DNA from: Bacteroidales bacterium
Lineage (GTDB): Bacteria > Bacteroidota > Bacteroidia > Bacteroidales > Bacteroidaceae
NCBI GenBank assembly: GCA_030523385.1
Contig: JAUNIV010000174.1
Span: 1-5,869 of the forward strand
DNA: 5,869 nucleotides
Reading direction: 5' to 3'
The notes beneath the pieces were generated by a model. The model was not told where the DNA came from and searched no databases. It was given only the letters and a program-made list of their open reading frames with translations. Both the position numbers and the translations under genes were made by a program. How positions within the stretch are numbered: position 1 is the first letter of the stretch; every line of letters starts with the position of its first letter. Shown piece after piece: positions 1 to 5,532 of this stretch.

Positions 1-334
1 CCAACAACCGGGATTCTTCGGCAAGCGTAACAGTGCCCCAATCTTTGGGCATGTCTGCCTGAAAGGCTTCGGAGGTATAAGACGAATATCCTAAGCAAGT
101 GACAATCAGTTTCACTTCCTTGTCGATGCAGGGGAGAGAGAAACTACCGTCGGCATTCGTAATGGCTTTGGCTACCGTCTGATTGTTTGTCGGAGTGACA
201 AGCCACACCAATGCCGCATCAAGTGGCTGCTTGCGTTCGTCTGTCACCTTTCCGGTAATGGTTTGAGCGTTCATCTGTTGGCAAAGGAGTATCAGAAGAA
301 TGCCGAAAGCTGCTTTCATCATTGAGTGTATCAT
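1..334 (-). CDS. N-terminal part of an exported protein with a carboxypeptidase-regulatory-like domain (probable outer-membrane beta-barrel/TonB-dependent-type protein), cut by the window edge
   Basis: I translated this frame by hand: it is open from an ATG at 334 to the window edge (about 111 residues) and preceded by an in-frame TGA at 341-343. The N-terminus is a classical signal peptide: a Lys (MMKAAFG), a hydrophobic run (ILLILLC), then QQMNA before a likely cleavage at NA/QT. The next segment, TITGKVTDERKQPLDAALVW, followed by AITNADGSFSLPCI and later LIVTCLGYSSY, is the beta-sandwich pattern of CarboxypepD_reg-like domains (GxVxD..g.pL..A.v.l; T..dG.F.l; l.vs..GY). In Bacteroidota this domain commonly starts TonB-dependent or 'outer membrane beta-barrel' proteins, so an outer-membrane location is likely, but the barrel itself lies outside the window. 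ATGs at 322 and 319 are equally plausible starts, since the signal peptide is intact from either. It lies 115 bp downstream of the regulator gene on the same strand, with no terminator seen between them. The domain call is fairly firm; the full-length identity is inference. Confidence 0.75.
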   Translation of the reverse strand, partial: MIHSMMKAAFGILLILLCQQMNAQTITGKVTDERKQPLDAALVWLVTPTNNQTVAKAITNADGSFSLPCIDKEVKLIVTCLGYSSYTSEAFQADMPKDWGTVTLAEESRLL

Positions 335-372
335 GCTGTTTCAAGGTTTTAATAAAGGGTTATTCATACTGA

Positions 373-388
373 TTGCCCACGAAATTAG
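373..388 (-). repeat. Short intergenic motif, copy 1 (CTAATTTCGTGGGCAA)
   Basis: Read on the minus strand, this is CTAATTTCGTGGGCAA. It matches a plus-strand sequence at 5225-5242 (CTAATTATTCGTGGGCAA) at all 16 positions, allowing one 2-nt insertion. Both copies are intergenic. This copy lies 39 bp before the first ATG of the left-edge gene and includes TAATTTCG, a one-mismatch version of the TAnnTTTG -7 element, so it may instead be, or overlap, a weak promoter for that gene. No good -33 TTTG is present at the expected spacing. Confidence 0.4.
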
Positions 389-449
389 ACAATAAGCAGC
401 CAATACGTGCAGAACGCCCGTTTACAAAACATTTACTTTTTGCAAGAGA

Positions 450-2234
450 TTAAAAATCAGCGATGAAGCGGTCGAACATTTCTCCGTTTCCTTCCGTGCC
501 ATGTATCTTTTTGTACAGTCGGCAACGGGCCACGGTGATAGCTGCCTTGCTGCGGTTGAGCAACTGTGCCATTCCTTTTACGGGGATACCTGTCTTGACC
601 AAATAACATATCCGAAGTTCCTGTCCGGAGAGTTTGGGGTAAAGTGCATAAAGCCGGTCGGTGAAATTAGCATAAGTGGTATCGATGGCTGTGCGAAGTT
701 CCGCCCATTGGGTTTCAGTGACCTTCGGGTTTTCTTCACGACCTGCTTTGTGGAAAAGAATATAAATATCGGACTGGCAGAAGGCGGCTTCCAGCAGCTC
801 TTGAGTATCACGGAAAGCATGGTTCCGGCGGTTGGATAACTCCAACAATTCTTTTTGTGACAGCAATAGCTGGCTTTGCAACAAGTCCTTATCGGCAACA
901 GCTTCCGCCAAATCACGTTCCAATTCCTTCAACTTCTGTTCGTTGGCCTCTATGCAAGCAAGACTGTTTTTGTATTTTTCTTCCTGCATCCGGCGAAGGC
1001 GTTGTTCCTGTTCCACAGCCTCTTGTCTCTTGCTACGGATGCGCCAACTCGCAAGAACACCTGCCAGCACAACCGTAATCAGGCAGGACAGCAGCAAGTA
1101 GATGTGTTGCAAGTACGCCTTGTTTTTCAGATTCAGCTCCAGGTTCTTTCGCTCCTCATGCTGAAAGCTGTAAAGCAAATGAAGTTTCTCTATGGCATTG
1201 CTTTGAACTGCCATGCCGACATTGTTTTGCAAGTACAGGTATCTCTCCCTATGCACCAATGCAGCAAGCGTATCTCCTTGCTTTTCTTCCATCTCCATCA
1301 GGAGCCGATGGGCAAGACTTTGCTCGTGCACGTCTCCGCAACGGATAGTTTCTTGAAAATAACGACGAGCCTGCTCCCAATCTCCCCGCCACAAGGAAAT
1401 ACGCCCCATGCAAAGAAGCGCATTGCTTGCCTGCGGATTATTCTTCAAGACTTCTGCAAGGATTTCCTGCGGCTGTTCCCGGCGTCCCATCTCAAAATAG
1501 ACACAACCCAACTCGCTCGCCACGCTGTTTGCCAACTGTTGATAGCCCAATCGGCGACACATTTGCAAGGCTTCCTTGTAATACCACTCGGCATTGCTGT
1601 TCTCCTGCTTCTTGCTATGGACATGAGCTATATTCCGTAAAGCCCGTGCATAGCCCGGCAAGTATTTCGCCTGTTCATAATAGTCTTTGGACTTCCGAAA
1701 CATTCTTTGTGCTTCATCATATATATACTGCCCGACAAGAAGTGTACCCATTTGTTCGTATGCATTCCCCACCATAGCATAAAGTTTGGTTTGCTCGCCA
1801 CTCTCCACAGCCTGATAGAATGCTTTCAGTGCCCGTGGCACATCATTCATATCCCGATAGATGTTGCCCAAACAATAGTAAGCCTCTGTCAGCCGTTCCC
1901 GACTCCCGCATTTCTCATAAAACCGTACAACCGGAAGTATGAGCGAATCGGATGCGGCAGGGATGTGCAGTCTGTCGTTTGCACGGGCTATAAGCAAACG
2001 ACGATACATACGGACTTCTTCGGGTGCATCGGGTTGTTCGACCTCGGACAAGGAAAGCAAGGCCAGTGCGCTATCCGGTTGCATATCAATCAGACTTTCC
2101 GCCTGAGTCAAGGTGTCAGAAAGGGAAGAAGGTTTCATGCCGCATGCCACCTGCAACAGGACACAAAGCAACGACAGCATACTTTTCAGAAAGTATCTTC
2201 GGGCAAAGCAGGTGGTTACAAGTGTGTTTTCCAT
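450..2234 (-). CDS. TPR-repeat membrane-spanning regulator with C-terminal LuxR-like helix-turn-helix
   Basis: A 594-residue protein from the ATG at 2234. The frame runs back to a TTG at 2288, but that lies upstream of the likely promoter, so I prefer the ATG; an ATG at 2180 would still keep the export signal. Visible parts (594-aa numbering): a hydrophobic export segment ending at Cys31 (MLSLLCVLLQVACG), possibly a relaxed lipobox; the opening DTLTQAESLIDMQPDSALAL, typical of Bacteroidales TPR proteins; TPR-like helical pairs at about 118-301 (for example YYCLGNIYRD with PRALKAFYQAVE); one transmembrane helix at about 378-397 (IYLLLSCLITVVLAGVLASW) followed by Arg/Lys; a charged coiled coil at about 400-470; and a C-terminal helix-turn-helix at about 535-575 (LSGQELRICYLVKTGI, then KGMAQLLNRSKAAITVARCR). 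The order implies periplasmic TPRs and a cytoplasmic DNA-binding end, so a one-component trans-envelope regulator. No kinase or receiver domain is seen. The downstream outer-membrane gene is the obvious candidate target, by position only. The signal it senses is unknown. Confidence 0.88.
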   Translation of the reverse strand: MENTLVTTCFARRYFLKSMLSLLCVLLQVACGMKPSSLSDTLTQAESLIDMQPDSALALLSLSEVEQPDAPEEVRMYRRLLIARANDRLHIPAASDSLILPVVRFYEKCGSRERLTEAYYCLGNIYRDMNDVPRALKAFYQAVESGEQTKLYAMVGNAYEQMGTLLVGQYIYDEAQRMFRKSKDYYEQAKYLPGYARALRNIAHVHSKKQENSNAEWYYKEALQMCRRLGYQQLANSVASELGCVYFEMGRREQPQEILAEVLKNNPQASNALLCMGRISLWRGDWEQARRYFQETIRCGDVHEQSLAHRLLMEMEEKQGDTLAALVHRERYLYLQNNVGMAVQSNAIEKLHLLYSFQHEERKNLELNLKNKAYLQHIYLLLSCLITVVLAGVLASWRIRSKRQEAVEQEQRLRRMQEEKYKNSLACIEANEQKLKELERDLAEAVADKDLLQSQLLLSQKELLELSNRRNHAFRDTQELLEAAFCQSDIYILFHKAGREENPKVTETQWAELRTAIDTTYANFTDRLYALYPKLSGQELRICYLVKTGIPVKGMAQLLNRSKAAITVARCRLYKKIHGTEGNGEMFDRFIADF

Positions 2235-2258
2235 TCGTACAGATTCACATATTTGTTG

Positions 2259-2289
2259 CAAAGTTCGCACTTTTAACCACAAAAACAAG
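2259..2289 (-). promoter_or_regulatory. Candidate promoter of the TPR-HTH regulator gene
   Basis: On the minus strand, GAACTTTG (2266-2259) matches the Bacteroidota -7 element TAnnTTTG at 5 of its 6 fixed positions. A CTTG at 2289-2286 lies 19 nt upstream, matching the -33 TTTG at three of four bases with accepted spacing. Transcription would begin around 2252-2255, leaving a leader of about 20 nt before the ATG at 2234. This supports that start over the upstream TTG. No Shine-Dalgarno is obvious, which is usual in this phylum. Confidence 0.45.
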
Positions 2290-2330
2290 AATTAAGGCAA
2301 ATGAAAACATAACATTTACATTATTTTCTA

Positions 2331-2338
2331 TACTTTTG
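2331..2338 (+). promoter_or_regulatory. Candidate -7 promoter element (TACTTTTG) of the amino acid permease gene
   Basis: TACTTTTG is a perfect match to the Bacteroidota -7 consensus TAnnTTTG and is followed by CAAACAA, a context much like that after the divergent regulator's -7 box. A -33 TTTG is not evident 19-21 nt upstream. Transcription would start near 2344, giving an AT-rich leader of about 65 nt before the ATG at 2408. Confidence 0.5.
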
Positions 2339-2346
2339 CAAACAAT

Positions 2347-2369
2347 CTTTTTATAATTAAGATAAAAAG
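2347..2369 (+). repeat. AT-rich 8-bp perfect inverted repeat in the permease leader
   Basis: CTTTTTAT (2347-2354) and ATAAAAAG (2362-2369) are exact reverse complements separated by AATTAAG. The repeat lies just downstream of the predicted permease start site, so it could be a regulator's operator or a weak hairpin in the leader. All but one base pair is A-T, so RNA stability would be low, and AT-rich sequence produces such repeats by chance. Confidence 0.3.
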
Positions 2370-2407
2370 TAAACCACCAATTACTATATAATAATATAAA
2401 TAAAGGT

Positions 2408-4060
2408 ATGGGATTATTCATTAAGAAACCGTTTGCCGCGCTGCAAGCCGAAGCAAACGAATCGGGTACGAAGACTTTGAAGAGAGTGCTTGGGCCGTGG
2501 AGCCTCGTGGCATTGGGCGTGGGCGTTATCATAGGCGCAGGACTGTTCTCCATCACCGGTACGGTGGCAGCAGGATATACCGGACCTGCCATCACATTGT
2601 CTTTCATTGTGGCAGCCATCGGCTGTTGCTTTGCCGGACTTTGCTATGCCGAATTCGCCTCCATGATACCCGTGGCCGGCAGTGCCTATACATACTCTTA
2701 CGCCACCATGGGCGAGCTCATTGCCTGGATTATCGGATGGGATTTAGTGTTGGAATACACCGTAGCGGCTACCACGGTGAGCATCTCATGGAGCGGCTAT
2801 GTGGCTGCTTTCTTCCAAAGCATCGGTTTCGAACTGCCCCAAGCCTTTCTTGCCTGTCCGAGCGATGGCGGCATCATGAACATTCCCGCACTAATCATCG
2901 TGGTTCTGATGAGCCTGCTGCTGATACGAGGCACCGAAGGCAGTTCGTGGTTCAACGGGTTCATTGTCTTCTTGAAAGTAAGCATTATCCTCTTGTTTGT
3001 CGCTATCGGATGGAGATACATCAATCCGGAAAACTATTCGCCCTACATCCCCGAAAACACCGGGACATTGGGCGAGTTCGGCATCTCGGGTATCTTCCGC
3101 GGAGCAGGCATCGCCTTTTTCGCTTTCTTAGGATTCGATGCCGTAAGTACGGCTGCACAAGAGACCAAGAATCCGAAGCGCAACATGCCCATCGGTATCC
3201 TTGTTTCACTGCTGGTGTGCACCATTCTCTATATGGTGTTTGCCCATGTCATGACGGGTGTAGCCCATTACACCGAATTTGCAGGCCAGCAAGGGATTGC
3301 CCCTGTGGCAGTGGCCATAGAACACATGGGCACGGCAGATGCATCGGGCATCATCCGCCCCGATTTCCCGTGGCTGAACCGTGCCATCGTGTTCGCCATC
3401 CTGTTTGGTTATTGTTCGGTTATTATGGTGACACTGTTGGGCCAAAGCCGTGTGTTCCTCAGCATGAGCCGCGACGGGCTGCTGCCTCCATTCTTCTCGA
3501 AGATTCACGAAAAATACCGGACGCCCGCCCACAGCAATCTGCTCTTCATGGGAGTAGTGGGGCTGCTGGCTGCATTCGTACCGGCACGCGTGGCAGGCGA
3601 AATGGTAAGCATAGGCACGCTGTTCGCTTTCACGCTGGTATGTGCCGCCGTGTTGGTAGTGCGCAAGAGCATGCCCGATGTGCCAAGAGCTTTCAAGACG
3701 CCCTTCGTTCCGTTAGTGCCCATATTGGGCATACTAACCTGCCTGTGTATGATGCTCTTTCTGCCTGCCGATACATGGATAAGACTGGTGCTGTGGATGC
3801 TCATCGGGTTGGACGTATATGCTTGCTACGGGGTGAAACACAGCAAACTGGAGCCGAACGTAACACGGCGGAAAGGCGTGACCATACTGAACACGTTGGG
3901 ACTGGCATTATCCGTATTGTCTGTAATCACCGGATTGTGGCATCAGCAGACCGTGGGTTGGGATGAAGACATGACTTTGCTCTTCATTTCCTTTGCTTTC
4001 GCTTTCACGCATTGCGCTTTCTATATGGTGAGAATCTGGAAACAGACGAAATCAATATGA
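2408..4060 (+). CDS. APC-superfamily amino acid permease, cationic amino acid transporter (CAT)-like
   Basis: A 550-residue inner-membrane secondary transporter expected to import amino acids by proton symport or exchange. Near the N-terminus, LGPWSLVALGVGVIIGAGLF (28-47) is the conserved first helix of the APC fold, whose broken GAG segment helps bind the substrate's amino and carboxyl groups. FFAFLGFDAVSTAAQETKNP (237-256), followed by KRNMPIGI, is the hallmark helix 6/loop of the CAT/YfnA branch. GQSRVFLSMSRDGLLPPFF (345-363) is the usual cytoplasmic loop after helix 8. I count about 14 hydrophobic helices, the last two at roughly 493-511 and 522-541, matching the 14-helix CAT layout rather than the 12 of many bacterial APC permeases. 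The substrate cannot be read from sequence, and CAT-like bacterial members often take neutral amino acids. The start is the first ATG after the AT-rich leader, with AAAGG very close upstream. The stop overlaps an ATG (ATGA, 4057-4060) in the mdh frame, and no terminator separates the two genes, so some co-transcription is likely. Confidence 0.93.
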   Translation: MGLFIKKPFAALQAEANESGTKTLKRVLGPWSLVALGVGVIIGAGLFSITGTVAAGYTGPAITLSFIVAAIGCCFAGLCYAEFASMIPVAGSAYTYSYATMGELIAWIIGWDLVLEYTVAATTVSISWSGYVAAFFQSIGFELPQAFLACPSDGGIMNIPALIIVVLMSLLLIRGTEGSSWFNGFIVFLKVSIILLFVAIGWRYINPENYSPYIPENTGTLGEFGISGIFRGAGIAFFAFLGFDAVSTAAQETKNPKRNMPIGILVSLLVCTILYMVFAHVMTGVAHYTEFAGQQGIAPVAVAIEHMGTADASGIIRPDFPWLNRAIVFAILFGYCSVIMVTLLGQSRVFLSMSRDGLLPPFFSKIHEKYRTPAHSNLLFMGVVGLLAAFVPARVAGEMVSIGTLFAFTLVCAAVLVVRKSMPDVPRAFKTPFVPLVPILGILTCLCMMLFLPADTWIRLVLWMLIGLDVYACYGVKHSKLEPNVTRRKGVTILNTLGLALSVLSVITGLWHQQTVGWDEDMTLLFISFAFAFTHCAFYMVRIWKQTKSI

Positions 4061-4090
4061 GAAAAATAACAGATGATGCACGTTTTATCA

Positions 4091-4108
4091 AAAGGTTTAG
4101 TACCTTTG
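4091..4108 (+). promoter_or_regulatory. Candidate mdh promoter: perfect -7 box inside an inverted repeat
   Basis: TACCTTTG (4101-4108) matches the TAnnTTTG -7 consensus exactly and sits 32 nt before the mdh ATG at 4141. It overlaps the right arm of a perfect 6-bp inverted repeat, AAAGGT (4091-4096) / ACCTTT (4102-4107), around TTAGT. No -33 TTTG is seen at 19-21 nt spacing. Transcription would begin around 4114, inside the stretch that a permease read-through transcript would also cover. The repeat could be an operator or coincidence. Confidence 0.5.
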
Positions 4109-4140
4109 CTGCGAAATGTACAACTTTAAATAAAAGAATT

Positions 4141-5151
4141 ATGGAATTTGTAACGAACGAAAAACTGACTATCGTAGGTGCAGCCGGCATGATCGGCTCA
4201 AACATGGCTCAGACAGCTATTATGATGGGCCTTACCCCTAACATTTGTTTGTACGATGTATTTTCACCGGAAGGTGTGGCCGAAGAAATGCGCCACTGCG
4301 GATTTGGTGAAGTGACCATCACCGCTACAACCGATCCGAAGGAAGCATTTACCGATGCAAAATATATCATCTCTTCGGGTGGTGCTCCTCGTAAAGAAGG
4401 CATGACTCGCGAAGACCTCTTGGCTGGCAACGCCGGAGTTGCTAAGGAATTGGGAGAAAACATCAAGAAATATTGTCCGGACTGCAAGCACGTGGTAATC
4501 ATCTTCAACCCGGCTGACATCACCGGTCTGGTTACATTGCTTTACTCAGGCTTGAAACCCAATCAGGTAAGCACATTGGCTGCTTTGGACAGCACTCGTC
4601 TGCAAAGCGCATTGGCTAAGCACTTCGGCATCCGTCAGGGCTTGGTTAAGAACTGCTGCACATTCGGTGGCCACGGCGAACAGATGGCTGTATTCGCTTC
4701 ACCTGTAACTATCGACGGTACTCCGTTGCTCGACATCATCGGCACAGGCAAAGCTGTAAACGGTGTGACTCTGTCGGCTGAACAATGGGCAGAAATGAAG
4801 AAGGCTGTAACTCAAGGCGGATCAGCCATCATCAAGCTGCGCGGACGTTCTTCTTTCCAGAGCCCGTCATACGTTTCTGTAGAAATGATTGCTGCTGCTA
4901 TGGGTGGAAAAGAATTCACTTGGCCTGCAGGTACTTATGTTTCTACCGAAAAATATCACCACATCATGATGGCTATGCCTTCACGCATCACTGCCGATGG
5001 TACTTACTGCAAGGCTATCACCGGAACTGCCGAAGAACTGGCCGACCTGAACAAGAGCTACTCACACCTTTGCGACCTGCGCGACCAGGTAATCGGTATG
5101 GGTATTCTGCCTCCTGTATCAGAATGGAACAAGGTGAACCCCAACCTGTAA
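4141..5151 (+). CDS. mdh: Malate dehydrogenase (LDH/MDH superfamily)
   Basis: A 336-residue cytoplasmic NAD-dependent oxidoreductase expected to interconvert malate and oxaloacetate. Seen in the sequence: the Rossmann motif GAAGMIG (13-19); an acidic residue, Asp39, ending the second strand, which favours NAD over NADP; Arg84 and Arg90 in GGAPRKEGMTRED, corresponding to the substrate-binding arginines of MDH (lactate dehydrogenases carry Gln at the first); Asn123 in FNPAD; Asp150 and Arg153 in LAALDSTR; and the catalytic His178 in FGGHGEQ. All key residues are present. The region after about 180 diverges from the E. coli enzyme, and the protein is somewhat longer than the usual 310-320 residues. 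I start at 4141 (MEFVTNEKLTIVGAAG) because the conserved fold begins there and a perfect -7 box lies just upstream. The frame is open further back through an ATG at 4057, which would add 28 residues. In anaerobic Bacteroidales malate dehydrogenase feeds fumarate and succinate formation. Tandem terminators follow. Lactate or another 2-hydroxyacid as the true substrate is less likely but not excluded. Confidence 0.87.
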   Translation: MEFVTNEKLTIVGAAGMIGSNMAQTAIMMGLTPNICLYDVFSPEGVAEEMRHCGFGEVTITATTDPKEAFTDAKYIISSGGAPRKEGMTREDLLAGNAGVAKELGENIKKYCPDCKHVVIIFNPADITGLVTLLYSGLKPNQVSTLAALDSTRLQSALAKHFGIRQGLVKNCCTFGGHGEQMAVFASPVTIDGTPLLDIIGTGKAVNGVTLSAEQWAEMKKAVTQGGSAIIKLRGRSSFQSPSYVSVEMIAAAMGGKEFTWPAGTYVSTEKYHHIMMAMPSRITADGTYCKAITGTAEELADLNKSYSHLCDLRDQVIGMGILPPVSEWNKVNPNL

Positions 5152-5170
5152 TTTCCTTTTAAACGGATGG

Positions 5171-5199
5171 TGAGGATGCGACAAAGCATCCTCATTTTT
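5171..5199 (+). terminator. Rho-independent terminator of mdh
   Basis: TGAGGATGC (5171-5179) and GCATCCTCA (5186-5194) form a perfect 9-bp stem around a 6-nt loop (GACAAA), followed at once by TTTTT (5195-5199). It starts 19 nt after the mdh stop. This is a textbook intrinsic terminator for the plus strand. Confidence 0.9.
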
Positions 5200-5262
5200 G
5201 AACTTATGTTCATGGGCACTCGAACTAATTATTCGTGGGCAAATGAACATAAGTTCTTTTTT
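5200..5262 (+). terminator. Second, long-stem terminator-like hairpin with a structured loop
   Basis: GAACTTATGTTCAT (5200-5213) and ATGAACATAAGTTC (5243-5256) are perfect 14-nt reverse complements, followed by TTTTTT (5257-5262). The 29-nt loop (5214-5242) is itself partly self-complementary: CGAA (5221-5224) can pair with TTCG (5232-5235). It abuts the T-run of the first terminator, so it may be a backup. The stem is AT-rich and the loop long for a standard terminator. There is no T-run for the opposite strand, so it is not bidirectional. Confidence 0.6.
5225..5242 (+). repeat. Short intergenic motif, copy 2 (CTAATTATTCGTGGGCAA)
   Basis: This motif fills the 3' part of the loop of the second hairpin after mdh. 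It equals the minus-strand sequence at 388-373 apart from two extra bases (AT) in the middle. Whether it belongs to a dispersed intergenic repeat family cannot be judged from two copies. Confidence 0.4.
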
Positions 5263-5398
5263 AGCTCTTGCTTATCTGTGTCAATCCTTCTAACAATATT
5301 GCTCCAATCAATACACTTTGCTTTTCTAAGAGACTCCAATTAAGAATAAATAACATGGTTCCTATCCCAATCGTTTCACTTGAAACTATTTCTATCAT
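5261..5398 (-). CDS. Possible 45-residue small protein (weak)
   Basis: I found an ATG-initiated frame on the minus strand in the stretch between mdh and the next gene. It begins MIEIVSSETIGIGTMLFILN and ends GLTQISKS with TAA at 5263-5261. The middle is fairly hydrophobic (IGIGTMLFILNW, then VLIGAILLEGL), so a small membrane-associated peptide is conceivable. Against it: no clear promoter, no ribosome binding site, very short, unrecognised family, and AT-rich DNA in which such frames arise by chance. An in-frame TGA lies 24 nt before the ATG. Probably not a gene; recorded because nothing else explains this interval. Confidence 0.15.
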   Translation of the reverse strand: MIEIVSSETIGIGTMLFILNWSLLEKQSVLIGAILLEGLTQISKS

Positions 5399-5532
5399 AA
5401 TCAAATATTTAAAGCATACCTTTCATAAGGCAAAGCCACACGATTTTTAAGGCTTTTTAGCACGAAAGGCTTTTTTTCTGTCCCAAACTTCTTCACACTA
5501 ACAAATAAAGAGTATCTTTGTAAGCCAATGAT
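5263..5532. other. Gene-poor AT-rich intergenic stretch
   Basis: These 270 bases separate the mdh terminators from the small TPR gene. Apart from the weak minus-strand 45-codon frame, I see a near-duplicated GGCTTTTT (5451-5458 and 5468-5475, the latter extended to seven Ts), an AAAGCC (5432-5437) that could pair with either copy, and the promoter at 5513-5520. No tRNA, riboswitch or recognisable gene remnant is visible. Confidence 0.5.
5513..5520 (+). promoter_or_regulatory. Candidate -7 promoter element (TATCTTTG) of the small TPR gene
   Basis: TATCTTTG is an exact TAnnTTTG match. The -33 position 20 nt upstream holds TTCT, matching only the first two bases of TTTG. Transcription would begin around 5523-5527, so the leader would be only about 6-10 nt to the ATG at 5533 and about 21-25 nt to the ATG at 5548. 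This mildly favours the later start. Confidence 0.5.

Noticed and set aside
422..446. Weak inverted repeat (CAAAA/TTTTG) just after the regulator stop, considered as a terminator
   Set aside because: The stem is 5 bp of mostly A-T pairs with no T-run in the minus-strand direction, so read-through into the next gene remains likely.
876..1640. A 254-codon plus-strand frame opposite the regulator gene
   Set aside because: It lies antisense to the coiled-coil, membrane and TPR-encoding part of the regulator and shows no family features or promoter.
2235..2288. 18-residue N-terminal extension of the regulator beginning at TTG 2288
   Set aside because: It would need transcription from upstream of the best promoter candidate and uses a rare start codon. 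The ATG at 2234 is preceded by a promoter at suitable distance.
2497..3966. A 489-codon frame overlapping the amino acid permease on the same strand
   Set aside because: Its product is Arg/His/Cys-rich with no domain pattern, while the overlapping frame encodes a clear 550-aa APC transporter. It is a codon-bias shadow.
5268..5450. A 60-codon plus-strand frame after the mdh terminators
   Set aside because: It starts with TTG, lies in AT-rich DNA directly after two terminators, has no promoter or ribosome binding site, and its composition looks random.
5432..5477. Possible terminator from AAAGCC (5432-5437) pairing with GGCTTT (5451-5456 or 5468-5473) followed by Ts
   Set aside because: The stem is only 6 bp with a loop of 13 nt or more, no gene ends nearby on the plus strand, and mdh already has two better terminators.
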